Positions 55,157-63,158 of a stretch of 64,000 nucleotides of DNA are shown in pieces. Source of the DNA: Candidatus Methanoperedens sp. (GTDB lineage: Archaea; Halobacteriota; Methanosarcinia; Methanosarcinales; Methanoperedenaceae); NCBI GenBank assembly GCA_023249105.1, contig JAHFDG010000010.1, positions 113,701 through 177,700 of the forward strand, written 5' to 3'. Every line of letters starts with the position of its first letter. Position 1 is the first letter of the stretch. The translations under genes were made by a program, and so were the position numbers. The notes under the pieces were generated by a model. That model was not told the DNA's origin. It worked only from the letters and a program-made list of their open reading frames with translations, and did not search any database.

Positions 55157-55695
55157 GGCTCCTTCTTTAATTTGATATAAAACCCTAGCATATTGGTCAG
55201 GCGATGGAGAATTGGGGTGAAAATTATGACTGTAATTATTATCCAGAAACTGAAGTTATCAATAAACCATTTCGGGTCTACAATATACACCAGGATCCAG
55301 GCCCCTGCTACGAAATCCAATTGGTCCACAAGCGGGAATTTAGCTCCGCGGGCTAATCCTAGCCGGCGTTTAAAAAAACTTTTTACGAGATCGCCAAGCA
55401 GTGCGCCGAAAGAAAGTGCAACTACCGCGCTGAGCGTAAATGCTCCCAGCGAAAATTGAGGCGGCGCCTGCATCTGGATGAGTCCGATAATAATGCCGCA
55501 GATTGTACCTCCAATAAGTCCCCGGAAAGTCTTCCCGTCACCGAATATTCTTCGCCCGTCCTTCCAGTTCTTCCCGAAATCTATGGGAGTCCCGCCTCCG
55601 AACACAACGGCTGTGGGGTTTGCAATATAAGCCGGAAGCATCAACCACGTTGCTTTGAGAATGTATCCGGTTATTACTGCAATTAGTTCGAACAT
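55150..55695 (-). CDS. carS: CDP-archaeol synthase
   Basis: A 181-residue membrane protein (DUF46 family) that makes CDP-archaeol from unsaturated archaetidic acid and CTP. Seen: ANPTAVVFGGGTPIDFGK, DGKTFRGLIGG and GDLVKSFFKRRLG with KFPLVDQLDF, the conserved cytoplasmic loops. ATG at 55695 is preferred over TTG at 55704. Strictly archaeal lipid enzyme, which supports the taxonomic call. Confidence 0.93.
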   Translation of the reverse strand: MFELIAVITGYILKATWLMLPAYIANPTAVVFGGGTPIDFGKNWKDGRRIFGDGKTFRGLIGGTICGIIIGLIQMQAPPQFSLGAFTLSAVVALSFGALLGDLVKSFFKRRLGLARGAKFPLVDQLDFVAGAWILVYIVDPKWFIDNFSFWIIITVIIFTPILHRLTNMLGFYIKLKKEPW

Positions 55696-55700
55696 ATATT

Positions 55701-56150
55701 TCAAGAGCTCCGGTCAAATTGCTCGACTTTGACGCCTGCCTTGTTAAAAAAGTTCAGGGCTTCCTTATCCGGGTAAACTACCCCGAAAATAACTTTTTCA
55801 ATCCTTGAATTTATCAGCATCTTTGCGCACAGGATACAGGGCTGGTGGGTGCAATAGACAGTCGCATTCTCGATGCTCACGCCATGAAGCGCCGCCTGTA
55901 TAATGGCGTTCTGTTCTGCATGAACGGCGCGGCAGAGTTCATGCCGCGTCCCCGATGCTATATTATTTTGCTGCCGTACACATCCGATATCCAGGCAGTG
56001 TTCAAGGTTTCTCGGAGCGCCGTTATAGCCAGTGGAAAGTATCCTTTTATCTTTCACGATGACGGCGCCGACCTGGTTCCGGAGGCAGGTGGAGCGTTTT
56101 GCAACTATGGTCGCTATCTCCATGAAGTATTCATCTATTGTGGGTCGCAT
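55701..56150 (-). CDS. dCMP deaminase family protein
   Basis: A 149-residue zinc deaminase. Zinc and catalytic motifs: H-A-E in CRAVHAEQNAII and TVYCTHQPCILCAKML; an early CLRNQVGAVIVKD is typical of dCMP deaminases. It would produce dUMP for dTTP synthesis. First gene of the operon with carS and pyrE; carS begins close to its stop. Confidence 0.9.
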   Translation of the reverse strand: MRPTIDEYFMEIATIVAKRSTCLRNQVGAVIVKDKRILSTGYNGAPRNLEHCLDIGCVRQQNNIASGTRHELCRAVHAEQNAIIQAALHGVSIENATVYCTHQPCILCAKMLINSRIEKVIFGVVYPDKEALNFFNKAGVKVEQFDRSS

Positions 56151-56207
56151 CGGCGATTAATAAGCACCAAACGATAAATATTTACTGCTTAAAAATCAAT
56201 AGTCATT

Positions 56208-56888
56208 ATGAAATCCATTGTTTTGCTTTCATCAGGCCTTGATTCCACGGTTGCTTTCAAGCAAGCTTACAACAGGTGTGATGAAGTTGTGTGTGTGACT
56301 TTTGATTATGGGCAGAGGGCGAAGGAAAAAGAGATTGCTTTTGCAAAAACCATCTGCGAGCGATTCAAGGTTGGCCATATAATAATATCTCTTCCATGGT
56401 ACGGGACTTTTCGCGGCGCGCTTACTGGAGGCGGGATGCTTCCGAAAATATCGGGGCATGAACTTGATGATAAAGAGATTACACAAAAAAGCGCAGAAGA
56501 AGTCTGGGTGCCCGCACGGAATGTTGTTTTTCTTTCAATAGGGGCGGCGCTTGCGGAGAACTATAAATATGACCTAATTGTTACGGGTTTTGACGCCGAA
56601 GAAGCTGCAACTTTCCCTGATAACACGCCTGAATTCGTGGAGCGTTTCAATGAAATGCTTAAATTCGGAACGTTGACGCACCCGACTGTCTATACGCCGC
56701 TGATTTCAATGAATAAGGCAGATATCGTCAGGCGTGGACTGGAAATTGATGCGCCTCTTGAATGGTCATGGTCATGCTATGAGGGCAAGGAAAAACCATG
56801 CGGAGTATGCGAGTCGTGCCTCAGGCGGAAGCGCGCTTTTGACATGGTTGGGGCAAAAGACCCGCTGCTTGAACGAATAGGGATTTAA
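56208..56888 (+). CDS. queC: 7-cyano-7-deazaguanine synthase
   Basis: A 226-residue QueC making preQ0, the base that TgtA inserts into archaeal tRNA position 15. The PP-loop LSSGLDSTVA (7-16) and the C-terminal zinc set in PCGVCESCLRRKRAF are present. Complements the tgtA gene at 61.7 kb. Divergent from the dCMP deaminase gene over 57 bases. Confidence 0.93.
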   Translation: MKSIVLLSSGLDSTVAFKQAYNRCDEVVCVTFDYGQRAKEKEIAFAKTICERFKVGHIIISLPWYGTFRGALTGGGMLPKISGHELDDKEITQKSAEEVWVPARNVVFLSIGAALAENYKYDLIVTGFDAEEAATFPDNTPEFVERFNEMLKFGTLTHPTVYTPLISMNKADIVRRGLEIDAPLEWSWSCYEGKEKPCGVCESCLRRKRAFDMVGAKDPLLERIGI

Positions 56889-56971
56889 TTATTTTTCACT
56901 ATGAATCTCACACTGGAGAGTGCGAGATTATGTGATACGCTTCGCGGACTTTGCGCCTTTGCGGTGATTTA

Positions 56972-57400
56972 TTATTCCAGTTCAAACTTAATGGTGCATT
57001 CACCTACAACACCCGGCTTTTCCACACCTTTAGTTATCACATTTCTCCCGATTTTCTTGACCGCCGCGTATTTGGCAGCCTGCACGATAGGACATGCAGT
57101 CGCCACACCCTCTTTCCTCAATATCTCGTTGCCGTGGCAGATGGCGCATCCTTTGATGTCAAGAGAATAGTTTTTGCCATCGCATTTGACTTTCACCTGC
57201 TTTGCAAATTCAAGCTGGTTTTTCAGGTAATTCTCAAAACTCTGCGCGAACTCGCCATTGTTATTGATTTCTCCGGCTTTATCAGCCCAGTTGTCAGCCA
57301 TTATCGAACCGACTTTTGCATTTACCTTTTTGGCATCCTCGCCCAGTGCTTTTATTACAGTGCTGTGATATTGTTTAAAGAAATTCAGGCTTGTTGTCAT
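56972..57400 (-). CDS. Small cytoplasmic cysteine protein with C-x-x-C-H
   Basis: A 142-residue protein without a signal peptide and without a family I can name with certainty. The N-terminal half is helical (FFKQYHSTVIKALGEDAKKV). The C-terminal half has five cysteines, including IKGCAICHGNE and ATACPIVQAA, then a beta segment. C-x-x-C-H matches the heme c attachment motif, but with no export signal it more likely binds a metal or iron-sulfur cluster, or a small molecule. Confidence 0.6.
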   Translation of the reverse strand: MTTSLNFFKQYHSTVIKALGEDAKKVNAKVGSIMADNWADKAGEINNNGEFAQSFENYLKNQLEFAKQVKVKCDGKNYSLDIKGCAICHGNEILRKEGVATACPIVQAAKYAAVKKIGRNVITKGVEKPGVVGECTIKFELE

Positions 57401-57530
57401 ATTACTTCTCCCTTTTTAGTTTTGACAAAATCATACATAACCGTTATCGTATATAAAGGTTTTGCTTGGAGGTTCTGTCAAGTCTTCGTTGTCAGGCTGT
57501 CAAAAATCGGTTGATATACTTCACAGAATC

Positions 57531-57908
57531 TCATTTTAGATTCAAATAATGCTTAGAAAGAAACCGCTCTGTAGATGTTTCACCTAATACCCATTCAAAT
57601 GTATCGGAAAAATTATAAACCTTATCAGGGTCTCTGCCCTTAAAAAACCCTTCAAATTCTTTGTTCATGAAGTCCATAGATGCTTCAAAATCATCATCTG
57701 ATAGTTCATCAAAATACAATTTTGTTATTTCTCTCATGTTTTTTTCGACCTTTGAAGTTTCCTCTCCCGTTGATATTTTTTTCAATACCCACTGGAGAGC
57801 TACCTTAACATCTCCAAAGTATTGAATATCTTTTTTTTCCGTAACTTTGCCTATACCGTTATCGATTTCTGTAATCAAATCCGTTATTTCTTCTTTAGTT
57901 CTCATCAT
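57531..57908 (-). CDS. Hypothetical acidic helical protein
   Basis: A 125-residue, acidic, probably all-helical protein. The start is placed at the ATG-ATG pair (57908) after GGTG; the open frame extends to a TTG at 57926. I do not recognise it, and no motif is visible. It stands alone between two other small leftward genes. Confidence 0.5.
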   Translation of the reverse strand: MMRTKEEITDLITEIDNGIGKVTEKKDIQYFGDVKVALQWVLKKISTGEETSKVEKNMREITKLYFDELSDDDFEASMDFMNKEFEGFFKGRDPDKVYNFSDTFEWVLGETSTERFLSKHYLNLK

Positions 57909-58044
57909 CACCAACTCTTTATGCAAAATATATCATCACTCACATAAATTCTATTACCAACCGAAATTTGATAGTATTCAGATTCAACCTAAAGAGTTGG
58001 CAGAACCAGCTTGAAATCATCTTAAATACATCGTCAAAAAAACC

Positions 58045-58191
58045 CTATAATCCATCCTTGGAATAAAACCTCATGCCAAAATGCTCGCATTGACCGCTTT
58101 CGCATTGTGCATCAAGCCTTCGTTCACAGTGGGAATGCGTCAGGAGTCTTATCGCCATATCATGTTTTTCGCAATACGGTGAGACTATCAT
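58045..58191 (-). CDS. 48-residue Cys/His-rich small protein
   Basis: ATG at 58191 with a perfect AAGGAGG upstream opens a 48-codon frame ending TAG at 58045. The protein has four Cys (7, 22, 30, 35) and four His (10, 19, 21, 37) in pairs such as CEKH, THSHCERR and CESGQCEH. This strongly suggests a small zinc-binding protein. Not recognised as a named family. Confidence 0.6.
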   Translation of the reverse strand: MIVSPYCEKHDMAIRLLTHSHCERRLDAQCESGQCEHFGMRFYSKDGL

Positions 58192-58335
58192 TTTATTCCT
58201 CCTTGATTTAACGATATTATTTATTTGAATTAATCGTTAACAATGAGGATATGAAACCTATACTATATAATATTTATCTCTATATATATTATTCTAATTA
58301 TCATCATAACCATAGGATTTTCCCGGGATAAAAAT

Positions 58336-58863
58336 CTACCAGTGAGAACCGAATCTTTCACGGAAAACAAGTTCATTGAGATTTTTCCTCTCAGAAACCC
58401 TGGTTTTATTTACCGGATGACCCAGAGCCACCACAGCCATTAATTCATGCGACTCCGGCGCTCCAAGGACTTCATTTACTTTCTCTTTATTTTTCAATAT
58501 CTCGCCAAGCCACACCCCGCCGAGCCCCATCGTATGTATCGCAAGCAGCATATTCTGGATGCAGGCTCCTGTTGACTGGACGTCCTTGGTATAATTATAC
58601 ATGTGGTCTTTGTCAAGAAAAACCACTATCAGGACAGGTGCATTTTTTATGGTCGGCCCATATTCGGTAAGTTTTGATAGAGCTACTTTTGTATCAGGAT
58701 TTCTCACAATAATAAACCGCCATGCCTGGTTATTTAATCCTGAAGGTGCCCATCTCCCTGCTTCTAAAATCTCCTCAATTGCATCATCGCTTATGTTCTT
58801 TTCAGTGAATCCCCGAACGCTGCGGCGGGTCTTGATGGCTTCAATGGTTTCCACGATTATCAT
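58336..58863 (-). CDS. Nitroreductase-family flavoprotein
   Basis: A 175-residue FMN protein of the nitroreductase family. Seen: TRRSVRGFTEK (phosphate-binding Arg cluster), AGRWAPSGLNNQAWRF and MGLGGVWLGEI. The substrate cannot be told. It overlaps the upstream zinc-ribbon gene by four bases, so the two are co-translated. Confidence 0.88.
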   Translation of the reverse strand: MIIVETIEAIKTRRSVRGFTEKNISDDAIEEILEAGRWAPSGLNNQAWRFIIVRNPDTKVALSKLTEYGPTIKNAPVLIVVFLDKDHMYNYTKDVQSTGACIQNMLLAIHTMGLGGVWLGEILKNKEKVNEVLGAPESHELMAVVALGHPVNKTRVSERKNLNELVFRERFGSHW

Positions 58864-59198
58864 CCGTACATTTGCGGATCGGGCGGCTGCGATTGTAACA
58901 TCGGGATGAGATTCTCAAGTGATAAAGGAAATACCACGATTATTTCTTTACCGCAATCGGGGCATTTTTTTGTTAGTTGCAGGGGAGTGACATTAATGGT
59001 TTCATCATATACCGATTCCGATATAAATGGGCTCAAAACAGGAACAGGCTGTCCGAAATTGAACTCTCCCCCTGCCAGGAATTCAAAATAAGTAATATTA
59101 TCCGAATAACCGCATTTGCAGCTAATTTCGATTTTGTTTTTTAAAAACTTGTTATCCCTGTTTTTCTGAGATAATGAAATGATTGCATCTTTCATCAT
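58860..59198 (-). CDS. CpXC-like zinc-ribbon protein
   Basis: A 112-residue protein with two cysteine pairs, CKCG near residue 28 and CPDCG near residue 83, making one split zinc ribbon. The layout recalls CpXC-domain proteins. Function unknown. It overlaps the nitroreductase gene and precedes it on the leftward strand. Confidence 0.65.
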   Translation of the reverse strand: MMKDAIISLSQKNRDNKFLKNKIEISCKCGYSDNITYFEFLAGGEFNFGQPVPVLSPFISESVYDETINVTPLQLTKKCPDCGKEIIVVFPLSLENLIPMLQSQPPDPQMYG

Positions 59199-59219
59199 AC
59201 TAAGATTTACCTTCCTCTA

Positions 59220-59816
59220 TTAAATTCCTTCGGGCTTTTTTTCAAGATAATAAAAAGTTAACGAACATGTCATTATCGAGAGTGCAATAGTCACCCACAT
59301 AACAATTTTGACGCTATCTTCGGGGATGATGGGATGCGTACCTATGACATAATCAAAAAAGTCAGAGACCAGGAAAAAGACAAATATCAATAAGTACCGG
59401 CTAAAGTTTAGCTTTGTCATCTCTTTTAAAAGGGTCATAGCGACAAGAATCATTCCAATGTGCAGTAACACGATAACAAAGCGGAAAGCCCAAGTTTGGG
59501 GAGAGAAATAATAATCATAATTTAGGAATAAAACAAAGAGCGTCCATATACCTACTTTAGCGAGGCCGATAAAAGTGAACGCATCAAAGGTACTGGAACG
59601 CAAACCGAATGAATAGAATAGCAGAACAAGAACATACATAAACGTGAAAAAAGGGCTGTCAGGTACGAAAAACCATAAATAGACGGGTGTTATTTCAAAT
59701 TGCCCCAGGTAATAATAAAAACCAAAAAGCGTTCCGATAATGCAGGAAACCAAAACAACGAATCTGGCTCTTCTTTCTTTTTTAAACCAGAAAAAGAAAT
59801 CCAATATCCCTGTCAT
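59220..59816 (-). CDS. DUF1405 family membrane protein
   Basis: A 198-residue protein with six or seven membrane helices, rich in aromatic residues (FGFYYYLGQF, VSDFFDYV). It matches DUF1405, a family of unknown role found in archaea and Firmicutes. It overlaps the next upstream gene, the hexapeptide acyltransferase, by four bases. Confidence 0.78.
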   Translation of the reverse strand: MTGILDFFFWFKKERRARFVVLVSCIIGTLFGFYYYLGQFEITPVYLWFFVPDSPFFTFMYVLVLLFYSFGLRSSTFDAFTFIGLAKVGIWTLFVLFLNYDYYFSPQTWAFRFVIVLLHIGMILVAMTLLKEMTKLNFSRYLLIFVFFLVSDFFDYVIGTHPIIPEDSVKIVMWVTIALSIMTCSLTFYYLEKKPEGI

Positions 59817-60307
59817 GATTCTATTCCATTTTTTAACGGTCGCGCAGGCACACCGCCCACAAACCCGGACACATCGCCGTTCACAAGAGAGTGGGCTGAA
59901 ACAATGCTGCCGTCTGCGATAGTGACACCGGGAAGAATGGTGGTATTTGCCCCGATTGTTACGTTTTTTCCTATAACGACATTTCCTGTCCTGTACTCAC
60001 CGACAAGGAATTCATGGCACAGGATTGTTGAATTAAATCCAATGATACTGTTTTCCCCAATTTCAATGAGTTCCGGGAAAAACACGTCCATGTTCACTTC
60101 AAGCCCCACAGATACATACTCGCCTACCTTTATGCCCATGGCTGAATAAAGAAAGTTCTTGAATCGCAGCGAAGGCGAGATGCGGGCGATGGACATGCAG
60201 ATGTAATTGAATGTGACTTTGAAGGGAGATACTATGTCTTCCCAGTACCAGAGGGAGTTGTGGATGCCTTTTGAGGTATATGTTTTGAGATGACGCATTA
60301 AGCTCAT
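59813..60307 (-). CDS. Hexapeptide-repeat acyltransferase
   Basis: A 164-residue left-handed beta-helix transferase. Hexapeptide repeats run through IGENSIIGFNSTILCHEF and VVIGKNVTIGANTTILPGV, with the usual end GGVPARPLK. The family moves acetyl or other acyl groups to sugars or lipids. Co-translated with the DUF1405 gene; perhaps cell-envelope modification. Confidence 0.85.
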   Translation of the reverse strand: MSLMRHLKTYTSKGIHNSLWYWEDIVSPFKVTFNYICMSIARISPSLRFKNFLYSAMGIKVGEYVSVGLEVNMDVFFPELIEIGENSIIGFNSTILCHEFLVGEYRTGNVVIGKNVTIGANTTILPGVTIADGSIVSAHSLVNGDVSGFVGGVPARPLKNGIES

Positions 60308-60349
60308 AGATGAGCTTACAGATAAAAAATTTTTGCATCAATGAAGCTG

Positions 60350-60452
60350 GATAAGTAAAGATAACTTAATTTATAATGAAGTATCTTATTGTAAGTTAAC
60401 ATTGCTTAACTTAAAACTGTAAATTTGAAGATAAGTAAAGAAAGGTTATCTT
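60350..60452 (+). promoter_or_regulatory. Operator-like repeats upstream of the second Fic gene
   Basis: A TATA-like TTAATTTATAATG lies near 60366-60378. After it comes an inverted repeat TAAGTTAA/TTAACTTA (60392-60399, 60406-60413). GATAAGTAAAGA occurs twice (60350-60361, 60430-60441), and AAGATAAC at 60358 is inverted as GTTATCTT at 60445-60452, next to the ATG. The set suggests autoregulation of the Fic gene. Confidence 0.5.
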
Positions 60453-61601
60453 ATGAAAACCAGAGCTGGAACATTCGTAAAGCAATCAGGTGGATATAAA
60501 GCATTTATACCTGCCCCTTTACCCCCCGACCCGCCTATCAAATATGATGATGAACTGCAATTATTGCTATCAAAAGCGGATAGAGACCTTGCAAGACTGG
60601 ATGGAATTACAACAGTTTTGCCAAATGCTGACCTTTTCATTGCAATGTATGTAAAAAAGGAGGCGCTTTTGAGTTCCCAGATTGAGGGGACTCAGGCTTC
60701 CCTTGAGGGGGTTCTGGAATTTGAGGCTGATTTAACGCCTAAAGAAGATGTAAGTGAGATAAAAGAAGTAATCAATTATATAAAGGCGTTAAATTACGGG
60801 ATGGAAAGGCTTAATGAACTGCCCATGTCTTTAAGACTTATCAGGGAAATCCACAAAAACCTGTTAGAAGGAACGAGAGGCGCAAACAGGATTCCAGGGG
60901 AATTCAGGGAATTCCAGAACTATATAGGAGCGCCAGGCGCATCTATAAATGAGGCGGTATTCGTACCCCCGCCGCCGGATATGGTAATACCTGAGATGGA
61001 AGAGCTTGAGAAATTCTTTCATAAGAAAGATGACATCCCTCCACTGGTCAAGATTGCTTTAATCCATGCCCAATTTGAAACAATCCATCCTTTTTTGGAT
61101 GGAAATGGAAGGGTTGGAAGGCTTCTTATAACATTTTATCTTTATTGGAAGGGGATATTATCCAGACCTCTTTTGTACCTGAGTTTTTATCTGAAAAAGA
61201 ACAGGGCTGTATATTATGACTTATTGATGAAAGTGCGCAGGGAAGGAGCATGGGAAGACTGGATTAAGTTTATCCTCATAGGTGTGAGTGAGACCTCGCA
61301 GGAGGCGGCGAATACTGCGCGGGAGATAATTAAATTAAAAGATAACCTGATAACGAAACTTTATGAAAATTCAACAGCAAGCGTTTATGCTGTGAAACTG
61401 ATTGATTTACTTTTTGAGAAGCCGGTGATAAGTACTAAAGATGTGGTTGAAAGATTGAAAGTTTCAACGGTGACGGCGAATGAACTGGTGAGGAGATTTG
61501 TGAAAATCGGGATTTTAAGGGAGATTACAGGGAAGCAGAGGTATAAGAAGTATATCTTTGTGGATTATGTGGAGATTATAGCAAAGGGGACGAGGGATTA
61601 A
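60453..61601 (+). CDS. Fic-domain protein (second copy)
   Basis: A 382-residue Fic protein distinct from the one at 48.4 kb. Inhibitory motif S-S-Q-I-E-G-T near residues 74-80, Fic core HPFLDGNGRVGR near residue 216, and a C-terminal helix-turn-helix (about 320-365: VISTKDVVERLKVSTVTANE). The N-terminal Pro-rich PAPLPPDPPIKYD is typical of the common bacterial/archaeal Fic family. Likely an AMP-transferase acting on a cellular protein. Behind several inverted repeats. Confidence 0.9.
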   Translation: MKTRAGTFVKQSGGYKAFIPAPLPPDPPIKYDDELQLLLSKADRDLARLDGITTVLPNADLFIAMYVKKEALLSSQIEGTQASLEGVLEFEADLTPKEDVSEIKEVINYIKALNYGMERLNELPMSLRLIREIHKNLLEGTRGANRIPGEFREFQNYIGAPGASINEAVFVPPPPDMVIPEMEELEKFFHKKDDIPPLVKIALIHAQFETIHPFLDGNGRVGRLLITFYLYWKGILSRPLLYLSFYLKKNRAVYYDLLMKVRREGAWEDWIKFILIGVSETSQEAANTAREIIKLKDNLITKLYENSTASVYAVKLIDLLFEKPVISTKDVVERLKVSTVTANELVRRFVKIGILREITGKQRYKKYIFVDYVEIIAKGTRD

Positions 61602-61690
61602 TTTTTTACGAAACGAAAGCAATATCTTCTATATAATTCGACTAATTTGACCTCATCCTAATATACTCCTCCATCATAATTTAGCCCATC

Positions 61691-63127
61691 ATGCCCCCAA
61701 TCTTCGAAATCCTCCACAAAGCCTGCGCCGGTAGAATCGGGCGCCTTGAGACACGCCACGGGATTGTGGAAACACCAACTATCATGCCTGTGGTCAATCC
61801 CAATATCCAGACCATCAAGCCTTCTGAACTTCGAAAATTCGGCGCAGAGATAATCATCACGAATTCTTATATCATTTACCGCAAGCCCGAACTCAGGGAG
61901 CGCGCCCGCAGCGAGGGGCTGCATTCTCTTATTGGTTTTGACGGCCCCATTATGACTGATTCCGGTTCCTACCAGTTATCAGTGTACGGAGAAGTGGAAG
62001 TAAATAACGCACAGATTGTTCAATTCCAGCAGGATATTGGTTCGGACATCGGCGTACCTCTTGACATACCCACACCTCCCGATGTCCCGCGCGCTCGCGC
62101 CGAGGAAGAACTTGGAATCACTTATAAGAGAGTGAAAGAAGCCCTTGGATTGAAAAAAGAGATGCTGTTAGCCGCACCTGTGCAGGGTTCGACATATCCT
62201 GACCTGCGGGAGCGGGCTGCGCATGAGCTAAGCCAGCTTGATTTTGACGTCTATCCACTCGGCGCTGTTGTGCCTCTCATGGAATCATACAGGTATTCTG
62301 ACCTTGTGGATGTTATTGTGGCATCAAAAAAAGGTCTCTCACCCGCTGCCCCTGTTCATCTTTTCGGCGCCGGGCATCCCATGATGTTCTCACTCGCAGT
62401 CGCGCTGGGCTGCGATTTGTTCGATTCTGCCTCATATGCGTTGTATGCCAAGGACGGACGTTATATGACAGTTCGCGGCACTTATCATCTTGACCAGCTA
62501 CAGTACCTGCCGTGTTCCTGCCCTGTGTGCGCCTCGCATAATGCTAGTGAATTGAATACGAGCGAGCAGCGGGAAGAACTTCTGGCGCGCCATAATCTCT
62601 ATGTGACTTTCGAGGAAATAAGGGAGGTAAAGCAGGCGATAAGAGAGGGAAGCCTCTGGGAACTTGTAGAGCAGCGGTGCAGGGTGCATCCCCAGTTGTT
62701 AAACGGGCTTAAGCGCGCGCTTCATCATTCGGATTGGATCGAGCAATTCCAGCCTGTATCAAACTCAACTTTTTTTTACAGCGGTCCAGAATCGGCGCTC
62801 CGGCCCGAGGTGCTTCGGTACAGGAAAAAGCTCAAAAACCTGAAGCTTGGAGGCAAGGTGCTTATCAGGACGCGAAGGACTGGTAATGAAGATGAATTCG
62901 ATTGGGTTCTTGATTTTAAACCACCGTTTGGTCCGTATCCCATAGAACTAAAAGAAAACAGTCCTTTCAACGCCGAAATAACAGATGAACCGGATTATGA
63001 ATCTTTGACAGTCGCGCTTCAAAATACGATTGAGCTGATTGAACTAAATCCGGATTCTGAATTTACGATTGTATTGGACGGTCTTCCCGAACATCCATTA
63101 ATGAAGGAAATCAAAAACCGCAAATAA
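61691..63127 (+). CDS. tgtA: tRNA-guanine(15) transglycosylase (archaeosine)
   Basis: A 478-residue archaeal TGT that swaps guanine 15 for preQ0 in tRNA. Seen: MTDSGSYQLSVYG with the catalytic Asp near residue 95, VPLDIPTPPD, LFGAGHPMMFSLAVALGCDLFDSAS, and the zinc set CSCPVCASH. It ends after the catalytic and C1-type region; the PUA domain found in longer TgtA proteins appears absent or encoded elsewhere. Works with queC at 56.2 kb. Confidence 0.93.
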   Translation: MPPIFEILHKACAGRIGRLETRHGIVETPTIMPVVNPNIQTIKPSELRKFGAEIIITNSYIIYRKPELRERARSEGLHSLIGFDGPIMTDSGSYQLSVYGEVEVNNAQIVQFQQDIGSDIGVPLDIPTPPDVPRARAEEELGITYKRVKEALGLKKEMLLAAPVQGSTYPDLRERAAHELSQLDFDVYPLGAVVPLMESYRYSDLVDVIVASKKGLSPAAPVHLFGAGHPMMFSLAVALGCDLFDSASYALYAKDGRYMTVRGTYHLDQLQYLPCSCPVCASHNASELNTSEQREELLARHNLYVTFEEIREVKQAIREGSLWELVEQRCRVHPQLLNGLKRALHHSDWIEQFQPVSNSTFFYSGPESALRPEVLRYRKKLKNLKLGGKVLIRTRRTGNEDEFDWVLDFKPPFGPYPIELKENSPFNAEITDEPDYESLTVALQNTIELIELNPDSEFTIVLDGLPEHPLMKEIKNRK

Positions 63128-63158
63128 ACGTCCCATTTAAGTTTTTCTCTAAAAGCAG

